Of a stretch of 64,000 nucleotides of DNA, positions 53,066 to 61,987 are shown piece by piece (within the stretch, counting starts at the first letter, position 1; every line of letters begins with the position of its first letter). This stretch comes from JANWHQ01 sp963775275 (GTDB taxonomy: Bacteria > Pseudomonadota > Alphaproteobacteria > Caulobacterales > Caulobacteraceae): assembly GCA_963775275.1 (NCBI GenBank), contig CAVZII010000005.1, positions 2,976,001 through 3,040,000 of the forward strand, in the 5' to 3' direction. Both the position numbers and the translations under genes were made by a program. The notes below the pieces were generated by a model. It saw nothing but the letters and a program-made list of their open reading frames with translations. It had not been told where the DNA came from and searched no databases.

Positions 53066-54016
53066 TCAGAAGACGTAGCCGAGCTTGAAGCGGACCCTGG
53101 CCCGCTCGAAGTCGTCGGCGTCGGTGAAGCCGTTCACGATGAAACCCGGGGCGGGGTTGGCGTCGTCCCTGGCCCAGGGCAGCTGGGCCAGCACGGTCAG
53201 GGTCGCGAAGACGTGCCGGCCGCCGAAGTGGACGTTGGGCCCGAGGTAGTAGGCGACGTTGGTGCGGCTGGCGCCGTCGAACGGATTGAAGCCCGCCCAC
53301 TCGCGCTCGTTCAGGAACTCCAGGCCCAGATACCAGTTCGGCCGGAACCGGTAGGAGCCGCCCAGGCCGAAGTTGACGTCCGTCTCCTGGTCCCAGTGGC
53401 GCACGTCGTCGCCGCTCCCGGGCGGCGCGGCGGGATCGCCGGGGACGCGGCGCAGCTCCTGGGCGATGGTGGTGTTGAAGGCGATGACCAGCCGGTCGTC
53501 GTGGAAGTTCTTCTGCAGGATCAGCCGCGTCTCCAGCTCGCGCGTGTTGGGCCCGATGGTGGGCTCCAGATAGACCGCCGCGCCGATGGGCGAGGTGTAG
53601 GGGCTGAGGAAGCGGTAGATCGCCTCGACGGAGACGCCTTCCGAGCGCCAGCGGCTGAACCGCCTGGCCGGGTCGACGTCATAGTCCGCGAAGATCTCGG
53701 GCGGGGCGGTCTCGCCGCCCGGCGTGTTCGCGAACACGTCGGCGTGGGCGTAGTTGAGGTAGCCCGAGACCTGGAGGTTGTCCGTGAGGCCGTAGGAGAC
53801 CTCCGTGCGCCCCTGGTAGACGCTGAAGTCGCCCTCGGCGCGGCCCTCGCGGAAGGTGGTCCACTGCTCGACCTCCTTCTGGCCCTTGGGCAGCAGGTCG
53901 GTGGTGTAGACGTAGCCGAACAGCGGCTCGTCGGCCCAGGCGGCCGAGGCGCCGGTCAGCGTGGCGGCGGCGAGCAAGGCCGCGGCCATCGCGCCGATCC
54001 GAGGCGGATCGCTCAT
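53066..54016 (-). CDS. Outer-membrane beta-barrel-type protein (DUF6662-like), first gene of the operon
   Basis: The 316-residue protein has a signal peptide ending ASAAWA, then EPLFGYVYTTDLLPKGQKEV, matching the opening of a family I remember as DUF6662. The rest is alternating polar and hydrophobic strands with aromatic residues (VSYGLTDNLQVSGYLNYAHA, YRFRPNWYLGLEFLNE) and ends in a terminal aromatic residue (VRFKLGYVF), as outer-membrane barrels do. It is the first gene after a strong Fur box, so iron scarcity probably induces it. A role as a porin or receptor for iron or a redox partner is inferred. Confidence 0.75.
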   Translation of the reverse strand: MSDPPRIGAMAAALLAAATLTGASAAWADEPLFGYVYTTDLLPKGQKEVEQWTTFREGRAEGDFSVYQGRTEVSYGLTDNLQVSGYLNYAHADVFANTPGGETAPPEIFADYDVDPARRFSRWRSEGVSVEAIYRFLSPYTSPIGAAVYLEPTIGPNTRELETRLILQKNFHDDRLVIAFNTTIAQELRRVPGDPAAPPGSGDDVRHWDQETDVNFGLGGSYRFRPNWYLGLEFLNEREWAGFNPFDGASRTNVAYYLGPNVHFGGRHVFATLTVLAQLPWARDDANPAPGFIVNGFTDADDFERARVRFKLGYVF

Positions 54017-54069
54017 TCCCAGCTTCCTTCATGATCCGCAAATGCGAGTCGTTAGCATCTAGGATTTGA

Positions 54070-54084
54070 TGAGAATGATTGTCA
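54070..54084 (-). promoter_or_regulatory. Fur-type box
   Basis: TGAGAATGATTGTCA fits the palindrome TGA-N-AAT-N-ATT-N-TCA perfectly and lies 54 bp upstream of the outer-membrane protein gene. Fur with iron would repress the operon. This is a motif match only. Confidence 0.65.
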
Positions 54085-54200
54085 ATCGCCCTTTGCGCGT
54101 TTCGTCGGTTTCGTCCGTGACCGGCGTTCGGGCGGCGAACTTGTCCCTGGCGGTGATCGCGCCTAAGTCTTTGCGCCTCTCGAACTGCCCCAGGGACTCC

Positions 54201-55170
54201 ATGGCTGGCCCCACCCGCCACTACCTCGACTTCGAACGGCCCGTGGCCGAGCTCGAAGTCGACGATCGAGGAGCTGGAGAAGCGCGCGGAGACGGCGGGG
54301 CCGGGCGCCTTCGATCCGGAGATCGCCGCCATGCGCGCCCGCGTGGCTGAGGTGCGGCGCGAGGCCTATTCCAAGCTGGACGCCTGGCAGAAGACCCAGA
54401 TCGCGCGCCATCCCGAGCGGCCGCACTTCTTCGACTACGTCCACGGGCTGATCGACGAGTTCGTCGAGCTGAGGGGCGACCGCAAGTTCGCCGACGACCA
54501 GGCCATCGTGGGCGGCCTCGGCCGGTTCCGCGGCCAGCCGGTGGTCGTGATGGGCCACGAGAAGGGCCACGACACCACCACGCGGCTGAAGCACAACTTC
54601 GGCATGGCCAGGCCCGAGGGCTACCGCAAGGCGGCGCGGCTGATGGACCTGGCCGAGCAGTTCGCCCTGCCGGTGATCACCCTGGTGGACACGGCCGGCG
54701 CCTATCCGGGCGTCGGGGCCGAGGAGCGCGGCCAGGCCGAGGCGATCGCCCGCTCGACCGAGCGCTGCCTGACGCTGGGCGCGCCGATGGTGGCGACGAT
54801 CACCGGCGAGGGCGGCTCGGGAGGGGCCATCGCGCTGGCGGCGGCCAACCGGGTGCTGATGCTGGAGTACTCGATCTATTCGGTGATCTCGCCGGAGGGC
54901 TGCGCCTCGATCCTGTGGCGCGACAACAGCCGGGCCCAGGACGCGGCCGAGGCGATGAAGATCACCGCCGAGGACCTGATGCGGCTGAAGGTCATCGACC
55001 GGGTGATCGACGAGCCGGTGGGCGGCGCCCACGCCGACCCGGAGGCCGCGATCAAGGCGGTGGGCGACGCGGTGGAGGGCGAGCTTCGCGCCCTGTCCAA
55101 CCTGTCGCCGGACGAGCTGCGCCGGCAAAGGGCCGAGCGCTTCTATGAAATCGGAAGGAACCTGTCGTGA
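54201..55170 (+). CDS. accA: Acetyl-CoA carboxylase carboxyltransferase subunit alpha (one-base frameshift in the sequence)
   Basis: Essential subunit that transfers carboxyl from biotin to acetyl-CoA in fatty acid synthesis. From ATG 54201 the frame reads MAGPTRHYLDFERPVAELE, then one extra base at about 54255-54261 breaks it. Removing it gives STIEELEKRAETAGPGAFDP and a continuous 322-residue protein. The rest is intact: FDYVHGLIDEFVELRGDRKF, PVITLVDTAGAYPG and ITGEGGSGGAIAL (CoA-binding region). The stop overlaps the LprI-like gene (TGATG). The frameshift is probably a sequence error because the subunit is indispensable. Confidence 0.93.
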
Positions 55171-55607
55171 TGAGGCAAGGGGGGATCGCGCTTGCGGCGG
55201 CGGCGCTGGCCATCGGATGGGCCGGCGCGGCGGCGGCCCAGGCGGGCATGGACCAGATCAAGGCCCGCTACACCGCCGCCTACAAGGCCTGCACGGCGGC
55301 GCCCAGCGGCCAGACGACCATGGGCGCGATCCAATGCGCGACCGACGAGTACGATCGCCAGAACAAGCCGCTGAACGCCGCCTATGAGAAGTCGATGGCC
55401 CAGCTGGGCGCGCAGGAGCAGGCGAGCCTCAAGGCCGCCGAGCTGGCCTGGATCGCTTTCCGCAACGCCGACTGCGCCTCCCAGGGCGACCAGGGCCTGG
55501 GCACCCTTCAGCGCGTCCTGGCCAACCAGTGCATGGTGGACCGAACCATCGAGCGGACGATCGAGCTGGAGAACTTCCCGGTGAACATGGCCGGGCCGGG
55601 AGGCTGA
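55170..55607 (+). CDS. LprI-like (DUF1311) periplasmic protein
   Basis: The 145-residue protein has a signal peptide (GIALAAAALAIGWAGAAAAQ) and a helical DUF1311 domain: CATDEYDRQNKPLNAAYEKS, then KAAELAWIAFRNADC and a final CMVDRTIERTIEL. Three or four cysteines probably form disulfides. The family includes LprI, reported as a lysozyme inhibitor in mycobacteria; activity here is unknown. It starts at ATG 55170, overlapping the accA stop by one base. Confidence 0.85.
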   Translation: MRQGGIALAAAALAIGWAGAAAAQAGMDQIKARYTAAYKACTAAPSGQTTMGAIQCATDEYDRQNKPLNAAYEKSMAQLGAQEQASLKAAELAWIAFRNADCASQGDQGLGTLQRVLANQCMVDRTIERTIELENFPVNMAGPGG

Positions 55608-55626
55608 GCCCCCTCGCCCTCCCTCT

Positions 55627-55644
55627 CCCCCGCTGGAGCGGGGG
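55627..55644. terminator. Hairpin between convergent genes
   Basis: CCCCCGC-tgga-GCGGGGG is a 7-bp stem between the LprI-like gene and the threonine aldolase gene. It has no T tract. It may terminate transcription in both directions. Confidence 0.45.
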
Positions 55645-55650
55645 CGACGG

Positions 55651-56658
55651 CTACGTCACGGCCTTCAGCGCCTCGCCGATCTCTTCGACCGCCTCGCTCG
55701 TCGTGGCCCATGAGCACATGAACCGCACCGTCCCGTCGGTGAAGCGGTAGACGAACCAGCCCCTGGCGTGCAGCGCCTGGAGGCGCTGCTCGTCCATCTC
55801 GACGAAGACGGCGTTGGCCTCGACCGGGTGGACGACGCGGAAGGGCATGAGGGCGGCGAGCTCGCGGGCCATGGCGTTGGCGTGGCGGGCGCGCTCGAGG
55901 AAGGCGCCGGTCCTCAGCATGCCGATGAAGGGCGCGGCCAGGAACCGGCCCTTGGAGGGAAGCTGGCCGGCCTGCTTCAGGCGCGCGTCGAAGCGGCGGG
56001 AGAGGGCCTTGTCGAAGAGGACGACGGCTTCGGCGGGCGGCATGCCGGCCTTGGTCCCGCCGACGATCAGGATGTCGACCCCGAGATCCTTGATCCGCTT
56101 CAGGTCAAAGCCGGCGGCCGCGGCGTTGGCGAGGCGCGCGCCGTCCAGGTGCACGGGCAGGCCTTTGGCCTTGGCGGCGGCGGTCAGGGCGCCGACCTCG
56201 GCGGCCGAATAGACCGTGCCGTACTCGGTGGCGTTGGTCAGCGACAGGGCCGCCGGCGACTGGCGATAGGAGACGTCCGGCGCCTGGAGCGCGAGGTCCA
56301 GGGCCGCCGGATCGATCCGGCCCGCCGCGCCGGCGAGGCCGATCAGGCCGAGGCCGTGGCCGAAGAAGCCGGGCGCGCCGGTCTCGTCGGTGCAGACGTG
56401 GGCGTGCTCGTGGGCGAGAACCGCCTCGAACGGGCGGCAGAGCGCCGAGAGCGACAGGGCGTTGGACGCCGTGCCCGAGGCGACGAAGCGCACCTCGGCG
56501 TCCGCGTCCAGAAGCGCGCGCACCAGATCGGCCGCCTCGGCGGTGACGTGGTCGGTCCCGTAGCCCGAGGTGAAGCCCTGGTTGGCGGCGACTAACGCGT
56601 CCATGGCCTCAGGCGCGGCGCCGGCGGTGTTGTCGGAGGCGAAGTCGTAGCGGGCCAT
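55651..56658 (-). CDS. Low-specificity L-threonine aldolase
   Basis: PLP enzyme that splits L-threonine or L-allo-threonine to glycine and acetaldehyde. The 335-residue protein opens MARYDFASDNTAGAAPEAMD and shows GTASNALSLSALCRPFEAV, HEHAHVCTDE, HLDGARLANAAAA (Asp binding the PLP nitrogen) and VGGTKAGMPPAEAVV with the PLP lysine. The ATG at 56658 fits relatives; the open frame runs upstream without similarity. It is divergent from the radical-SAM gene, with 118 bp between the starts. Confidence 0.9.
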   Translation of the reverse strand: MARYDFASDNTAGAAPEAMDALVAANQGFTSGYGTDHVTAEAADLVRALLDADAEVRFVASGTASNALSLSALCRPFEAVLAHEHAHVCTDETGAPGFFGHGLGLIGLAGAAGRIDPAALDLALQAPDVSYRQSPAALSLTNATEYGTVYSAAEVGALTAAAKAKGLPVHLDGARLANAAAAGFDLKRIKDLGVDILIVGGTKAGMPPAEAVVLFDKALSRRFDARLKQAGQLPSKGRFLAAPFIGMLRTGAFLERARHANAMARELAALMPFRVVHPVEANAVFVEMDEQRLQALHARGWFVYRFTDGTVRFMCSWATTSEAVEEIGEALKAVT

Positions 56659-56776
56659 GGCGCTGCATGCCGCCTGGGCGGAGAGCTGTCCAGGGCGTAC
56701 TCGCCCATGGCTCAGGTTGGCGCGGCCGGCGCTTCCAGATAGGCTCTTATGCCCGACCTGGACTGGGGGAGCCTCC

Positions 56777-58549
56777 ATGGTCACGCAGGAGCCTCATGCG
56801 AGGCGCTTCAAGCTGCTGCTGGTCAAGCCGTCGCACTATGACGACGACGGCTACGTCATCCAGTGGGTGCGCTCGCCGATTCCCGCCAATTCGCTGGCCT
56901 GCGTCTACGGCGCGGCCCAGGAGGCCCTGGCCAACCAGGCGCTGGGCCCGGACGTCGAGCTGGAGATCGAGGCCTTCGACGAGACCAACATCCGCATCCG
57001 CCCCGAGAGGCTGGCCCAGCGCGTGCTCGAGGCCGACGACGGCATGGTGATGCTGGTGGGGGTGCAGTCCAACCAGTTCCCCCGCGCGCTCGACCTGGCG
57101 CGGCGGTTCCGCGCGCTGGGCGTGACGGTCGGGATCGGGGGGTTCCACGTCTCCGGCACGCTCGCCATGCTGCCGGGGGTGGAGGCCAATGTGCAGGCTG
57201 CGCTCGACATCGGCTGCTTCGTCTTCGCCGGCGAGGCCGAGGAGGGGCGCCTGGACCAGGTCCTGCGCGACGCGGCCGCGGGCGAGCTGAAGCCGATCTA
57301 CAACTTCATGGACGACCTGCCGTCGCTCGACCGGGCGCCGATCCCCCACCTGCCCGCCGAGGTGATCAAGCGCACCATGGGCGGCCATTCCAGCTTCGAC
57401 GCCGGACGCGGCTGCCCCTACCAGTGCTCGTTCTGCACCATCATCAACGTCCAGGGGCGCAAGTCGCGCCGCCGCTCGGCCGACGATATCGAACGGATCG
57501 TCCGCGAGAACGCCGCCCAGGGCGTCTTCAAGTATTTCCTCACCGACGACAACTTCGCGCGGAACAAGGACTGGGAGCCCATCTTCGACCGGCTGATCCG
57601 GCTGCGCGAGGAAGGGCTGAACATCCGCCTGACCATCCAGGTGGACACCCTGTGCCACAAGCTGCCCGGCTTCATCGAAAAGGCGCGCCGCGCGGGCGTG
57701 CGCCGGGTGTTCATCGGGCTGGAGAATGTCAGCCCCGACAACCTGCTGGCCGCCAAGAAGCGGCAGAACCGGATCACCGAGTACCGCCAGATGCTCCTGG
57801 AGTGGAAGCGCGCCAGGATCATGACCTACTGCGGCTACATCACCGGCTTCCCCAACGACACGCCCGAACGGCTGCTGCGCGACGTGAGGACGGTGCAGGA
57901 GGAGCTGCCGGTCGACCTTCTGGAGTTCTTCTTCCTGACGCCGCTGCCGGGCTCGGAGGACCACAAGACGCTGGTCGACCAGGGCGCCTGGATGGATCCG
58001 GACCTCAACAAGTACGACCTGAACCACGCCGTCGCGCGCCATCCCTTGATGAGCCTTCAGGAATGGAACGAGGCCTACCGGCGCTGCTGGGAGGTCTACT
58101 ACAGCGATGCGCACATCCTGCGCGTGATGCGCCGCAACGCGGCCGTGGGCGCCAGCATCGGCAAGGCGCTGTCGCTGCTCGGCTGGTTCAAGGGCTCGCT
58201 CTCGGTCGAGAAGATCCACCCGCTGGAGGTCGGATTCATCCGCTGCAAGCACCGGCGCGACCGGCGCCCGGGCCTGCCGATCGAGCCCGTGTGGCTGTTC
58301 TATCCGAAGTACTGGCTGGAGACGGCGGTCAAGCTCGCGCGCTGGACCTCGATCTACGCGCGCTTCTTCTTCCACTACCACGCGATCAAGCGCGCCCAGA
58401 AGCGCTCGCCCTACATGGACGAGGCCCTGACCCCGGTGGACGAGCACGAGGAAGAGCGGGGCATGTACCAGACCGAGGAAGCCCACGCCTATGTCGTGGA
58501 GCAGCGGCGGATGGCCGACGTGCGGGCGAAGGCCGAGGCGGAGGTTTAG
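56777..58549 (+). CDS. B12-binding-domain radical SAM enzyme
   Basis: The 590-residue protein has an N-terminal B12-binding-like domain (LLLVKPSHYDDDGYVIQWVR, then MVMLVGVQSNQFPRALDLAR and TVGIGGFHVSGTLAML). A radical SAM core follows, with GRGCPYQCSFCTIINVQGRK holding the CxxxCxxC iron-sulfur motif near residue 215. The C-terminal 150 residues are helical and hold FFFLTPLPGSEDHKTLVDQG. Members act in methylation or rearrangement of lipids, tetrapyrroles and natural products. No pathway partner lies nearby, so the substrate is unknown. ATG 56777 with GGGGGAG before it is preferred over an upstream in-frame start. Confidence 0.9.
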   Translation: MVTQEPHARRFKLLLVKPSHYDDDGYVIQWVRSPIPANSLACVYGAAQEALANQALGPDVELEIEAFDETNIRIRPERLAQRVLEADDGMVMLVGVQSNQFPRALDLARRFRALGVTVGIGGFHVSGTLAMLPGVEANVQAALDIGCFVFAGEAEEGRLDQVLRDAAAGELKPIYNFMDDLPSLDRAPIPHLPAEVIKRTMGGHSSFDAGRGCPYQCSFCTIINVQGRKSRRRSADDIERIVRENAAQGVFKYFLTDDNFARNKDWEPIFDRLIRLREEGLNIRLTIQVDTLCHKLPGFIEKARRAGVRRVFIGLENVSPDNLLAAKKRQNRITEYRQMLLEWKRARIMTYCGYITGFPNDTPERLLRDVRTVQEELPVDLLEFFFLTPLPGSEDHKTLVDQGAWMDPDLNKYDLNHAVARHPLMSLQEWNEAYRRCWEVYYSDAHILRVMRRNAAVGASIGKALSLLGWFKGSLSVEKIHPLEVGFIRCKHRRDRRPGLPIEPVWLFYPKYWLETAVKLARWTSIYARFFFHYHAIKRAQKRSPYMDEALTPVDEHEEERGMYQTEEAHAYVVEQRRMADVRAKAEAEV

Positions 58550-58564
58550 GGGCGCCGATCGACT

Positions 58565-58716
58565 CCTCTCCCCCTGGAAGGGGGAGAGGCCGGGAGAGGG
58601 GGTGGAGGCCGTTCAGCATGAGGCCAAGGCATGTGGCGCCTGCTTGCCGGACTTGGGTTCGCCGAGATGCCGCCACCCCCATCCCCGACCCTTCCCCCTT
58701 CCAGGGGGAAGGGAGG
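58565..58716. repeat. Inverted pair of class 2 hairpin repeats
   Basis: The forward copy has stem CCTCTCCCCC-tggaa-GGGGGAGAGG (58565-58589) then GAGAGGGGGTGG. The reverse copy at 58673-58716 has CCCTTCCCCC-ttcca-GGGGGAAGGG with CCACCCCCATCCCCGA before it. The same element occurs at 20147-20185. The pair lies between two convergent genes and reaches the stop codon of the M23 gene. Confidence 0.65.
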
Positions 58717-58717
58717 A

Positions 58718-59578
58718 TCAAGGCGTCCCGGCCAGGAGGCGCTGGTAGGCGTCGATCAGGCTGGTGTAGGGCGCGACGCGGGTGGTCACGGTCGACCCGT
58801 TCAGGGTCACCGGCTCCTTGATCTCGAAGTGCAGGTGGATGGTGGTGGAGCTGGAGCCGAAGTTGTTGGAGACCAGGCCCAGCGGCTGGCCCCGCGTGAC
58901 GTGATCGCCCACGTGCACCTTCAGCTGGTTCATCTGCATGTGCAGGTAGAGGTAGGTCCGCCCGGTGTTGGAGCTGAGGTAGACGGTGTAGGTCCCGATC
59001 TGGGAGATCACCCCGTCCTCGGCGGCGACGGCGACATAGACGGCGGCCTGGCAGCTGTTGGGCCGGATGTCCTGGCCCTGGTGGCCCGTCCCCGAGGGGC
59101 AGAGCGGGGTGGTGTAGGATCTCGGCTCGCAGAAGTTGTCGTGCCAGGGGTAGCTGTAGTCGGGCGCGTCGCACTGCGAGCCCGGCGGCCCCTGCAGCCC
59201 GCCGTGGCCCCAGACCTGGGACTGGGCGAAGCCCTTGGCCTGCTCGAGCGGGAAGCGCATGCCCGGCACATACAGGGTCGGATCAGCGACCCCGACGCCT
59301 CCGGCCTGGAGCTTGCCGGGCGGATCGTAGGTGAAGTCCGAGGCGGGGGGCGGGGAGGCCGAGGCGGGCGGCGCCTCCGACGGCGGGACCTCGTCGCTCG
59401 ACGCGGGCGGCGCGGCCGAGCTGGCGGGCGGGGCCTCCGAGGGCGGAACGGATGAGGGGGGCGCCGAGGAGGAGGCCGGCGCCGGGCCGCCGCCGTCGCA
59501 GCCCGCCGCGGCGAGGCACAGCAGGCCCAAGACCAGGATGACCCGGCCGGCGGCGCCGCCGGAGCGGTTGTCGGCCAC
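58718..59578 (-). CDS. M23-family (LytM-type) metallopeptidase lipoprotein
   Basis: The 286-residue protein has a lipoprotein signal (VLGLLCLAAAGCDGG, Cys near residue 27), a long Pro/Ala/Ser-rich spacer (residues 30-80), and an M23 domain. The zinc ligands are in GTGHQGQDIRPN (H-x3-D) and TTIHLHFEIKE (H-x-H). HMQMNQLKVHVGDHVTRGQP is the central conserved block. It probably cuts peptidoglycan cross-links from the outer membrane or regulates them. The spacer would let it reach the cell wall. Convergent with the radical-SAM gene; the next gene upstream may share its promoter. Confidence 0.9.
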   Translation of the reverse strand: MADNRSGGAAGRVILVLGLLCLAAAGCDGGGPAPASSSAPPSSVPPSEAPPASSAAPPASSDEVPPSEAPPASASPPPASDFTYDPPGKLQAGGVGVADPTLYVPGMRFPLEQAKGFAQSQVWGHGGLQGPPGSQCDAPDYSYPWHDNFCEPRSYTTPLCPSGTGHQGQDIRPNSCQAAVYVAVAAEDGVISQIGTYTVYLSSNTGRTYLYLHMQMNQLKVHVGDHVTRGQPLGLVSNNFGSSSTTIHLHFEIKEPVTLNGSTVTTRVAPYTSLIDAYQRLLAGTP

Positions 59579-59580
59579 GG

Positions 59581-60210
59581 TCAGCCTCCCCTGGACGTGG
59601 GCAGGACGACCGCGAGCCGGCCGATCACGCCCTTGATGTAGGCGTCGCCGGCGCAGCGCGGGTCGGCGGCCGGGTTGTCGCAGGCCAGCGAGATCGAATA
59701 GGCCGCGCCGAAGCGGCTGAAGCTGGCGTCGACGCCCGACTCGCCGTGCTCGATGAGGATGCCGTCGGCCGGGATGCGGCCGGCGAGGCTCCCGCCCGGA
59801 AGCCCCCGCGCGGTTCCCGGCGGCACGGGGAAGGCCTTGCCGGCGCCGGTCAGCAGGAAGGCCATGCCCGTGGTCCGGGAGGAGACGGCGTAGAAGGCGC
59901 CGTTCGGGAAGAACCTGAGATTGGCGGCGAGGTCCGGATCGCCGGGCAGCAGGACGGGGATCTGGACCTGGTCGATGGCGGCGCGGTTGGCCGTGATGAA
60001 CTTGGCGTTGACCCCGCGCCCGCGCTCATTGACCGGCGACTGGCGAAGGCGGCCGGCGGTTCCCCAGTCGATGGCCAGCGGCCGGCTCGAGCCCGGCGCA
60101 GGCGGCGGCGCTGACGTGAAGGGGCCGGCCGTCGGCTGTGCGGACGCGGTCAGCGACAGGCCCGCGGCCGCCGTCCAACACGCCAGGAACACCACGGCCC
60201 CCGCCCGCAT
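59581..60210 (-). CDS. Secreted protein of unknown function
   Basis: The 209-residue protein has a signal peptide (AVVFLACWTAAAGLSLTASA) and a soluble beta-rich part with IPVLLPGDPDLAANLRFFPN and two cysteines near the C-terminus (LACDNPAADPRCAGDAY) that may pair. I do not recognise a family. The ATG at 60210 places the signal peptide correctly. It is two bases upstream of the M23 gene on the same strand, so the two are probably co-transcribed and may act in the envelope together. Confidence 0.7.
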   Translation of the reverse strand: MRAGAVVFLACWTAAAGLSLTASAQPTAGPFTSAPPPAPGSSRPLAIDWGTAGRLRQSPVNERGRGVNAKFITANRAAIDQVQIPVLLPGDPDLAANLRFFPNGAFYAVSSRTTGMAFLLTGAGKAFPVPPGTARGLPGGSLAGRIPADGILIEHGESGVDASFSRFGAAYSISLACDNPAADPRCAGDAYIKGVIGRLAVVLPTSRGG

Positions 60211-60416
60211 GGCGAACCCTCCAGGAGGCGGACATCCTCGCCCAGGGATGGAATGCTGACAACGTCTCTCTCGCCGGCGGGGAAAACCCGGGCGCAACCG
60301 CCTGGTCCTGCCGCCCCGCGGCCGTTCCCGCTCCAGGGACAAGGCAGAGCGCGGCGGTTGCCGGCGCGACGCGGGAGCCCTATTCCCAGCTTCGGGCCGA
60401 GTGGAGGATGCAGACG

Positions 60417-61361
60417 ATGGAAACGCGCAATCTCGGCCGCAGCGGCCTGAAGGTCTCGGCGGTGGGCCTGGGCTGCAACAACTTCGGCATGCGGTGCGAC
60501 CTGGAGGCCTCGCGCAAGGTCATCGACCAGGCGATCGAGAGCGGCATCACCCTGCTGGACACAGCCGACGTCTATGGCGGGGGCAAGTCCGAGGAGATCA
60601 TCGGCGAGGTCCTGGGCGCGCGGCGCAAGGACGTGGTGGTCGCCACCAAGTTCGCCATGACCGGCTTCAACGCCCCGGTGCGCGCTGACCGGCGTTACGT
60701 GATCGACGCCTGCGAGGCCAGCCTGAAGCGGCTGAAGACGGACTTCATCGACCTCTACCAGGTGCACCGGCCCGATCCCTCGACCCCGATCGAGGAGACG
60801 ATCCGCGCCCTCGACGACCTCGTGCGGGCCGGCAAGGTCCGCTACCTGGGGGTCTCCAACTTCGCCGGCTGGCAGATCGCCGACGCGCAATGGACGGCCA
60901 GGGAGCTGGGCGCGAGCCCGTTCATCTCGCACCAGGACGAGTACAGCCTGGTCGTCCGCGACATCGAGAAGGAGGTCATCCCCGCGGGAAAGGCCCATGG
61001 CCTCGGCATCCTGCCGTTCTTCCCGCTGGCGAGCGGGCTCCTGACCGGCAAGTACAGCCGCGATGCGGCCCCGCCGGAGGGGACGCGCCTGGCCAACGCC
61101 TTCATGGGCAACCGCTACCTGACCCAGGCCAACTTCGACGTCGTGGAGAAGCTCGAGCCCTTCGCGCGCGAGCGGAACCGCTCGCTGCTGGATCTGGCGT
61201 TCGGCTGGCTTCTCGCCGAGCCCAACCTCTCGAGCGTGATCGCCGGCGCCACCAGCCCCGATCAGGTCAAGGCCAATGTCGCTGCGGCCGAGTGGACGCT
61301 GACCGCCGAAGAGGCCGATCAGGTGCGCGCCATCCTGGACCCGCCGCCGACGGGCCGCTGA
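60417..61361 (+). CDS. Aldo/keto reductase
   Basis: The 314-residue NADPH-dependent reductase has the TIM-barrel motifs of the family: GLGCNNFG, LLDTADVYGGGKSEEIIGEV (catalytic Asp and Tyr), VVATKFAM (Lys), FIDLYQVHRPDPSTPIEETI (His) and the C-terminal SVIAGATSPDQVKAN (cofactor loop). It resembles the general stress and sugar-aldehyde reductase group (YhdN-like). ATG 60417 is nine bases after GGAGG; ATG 60408 is an alternative. No operon partner is evident. The substrate is unknown. Confidence 0.9.
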   Translation: METRNLGRSGLKVSAVGLGCNNFGMRCDLEASRKVIDQAIESGITLLDTADVYGGGKSEEIIGEVLGARRKDVVVATKFAMTGFNAPVRADRRYVIDACEASLKRLKTDFIDLYQVHRPDPSTPIEETIRALDDLVRAGKVRYLGVSNFAGWQIADAQWTARELGASPFISHQDEYSLVVRDIEKEVIPAGKAHGLGILPFFPLASGLLTGKYSRDAAPPEGTRLANAFMGNRYLTQANFDVVEKLEPFARERNRSLLDLAFGWLLAEPNLSSVIAGATSPDQVKANVAAAEWTLTAEEADQVRAILDPPPTGR

Positions 61362-61460
61362 AGCCCTGGTCGCGGCAGGCTTTGGTTAAGCCTAAGCCTC
61401 AACCACGTTTTCATGGGGGCGCGATAATCGAGAGGCGAACCATCGCCGGAGCCTCCCGCC

Positions 61461-61965
61461 GTGCTGCACCGCCTGATCTACACGAGCCGACGCGCGCGCG
61501 GCGTCGAGCAGGAGCCGCCGCAGCTGCTGCAGGACATCCTGGCCGCCTCGGTGCGGGGCAACCATGGCCGGCGGGTGACGGGGCCTGATCGTCGCCCACG
61601 ACGCCTGGTTCCTGCAGGCGCTGGAGGGGCCGCCCGAGGGCGTGCGCGCGGCGTTCGAGGCGATCAGCGAGGACGACCGGCACACGGCGCCCCAGATCCT
61701 GGACCTGGCCAGGGTCGAGACCCGGGCGTTCGGGCGCTGGCTGATGGCCGGCCGGGTGATCTCGGGGCTCGACCACGCCCTGATGCGCCGCTTCGGCCTG
61801 GACGGCGAGGGACCCGAGGCCGGCGCCGCCCCCCTGCCGTTCCTCCTGGCGATGGGCGCCGCGCACGTCAACCAGCTGGACGCCCAGCACGACCGCCTGT
61901 CGATCCCCGTGATCGATCCGCGCGACGGGATCGCGCCGGCGCCGGCAAGGCCAATCGCCGCCTGA
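61461..61965 (+). CDS. BLUF-domain blue-light photoreceptor (one-base frameshift in the sequence)
   Basis: BLUF proteins bind FAD and change shape in blue light. From GTG 61461 the protein reads LHRLIYTSRRARGVEQEPPQ (with the flavin-contact Tyr) and LLQDILAASVRGNHGRRVTG, then one extra base at about 61582-61586 breaks the frame. Removing it gives TGLIVAHDAWFLQALEGPPE, joined to RAAFEAISEDDRHTAPQILD and RAFGRWLMAGRV, the family C-terminal half. The corrected length is about 167 residues, with a short Ala-rich tail and no output domain, so it probably signals through a partner protein. The frameshift is likely a sequence error. Confidence 0.85.
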
Positions 61966-61987
61966 CGCCGCGCCCCAGCGGCAAGGC

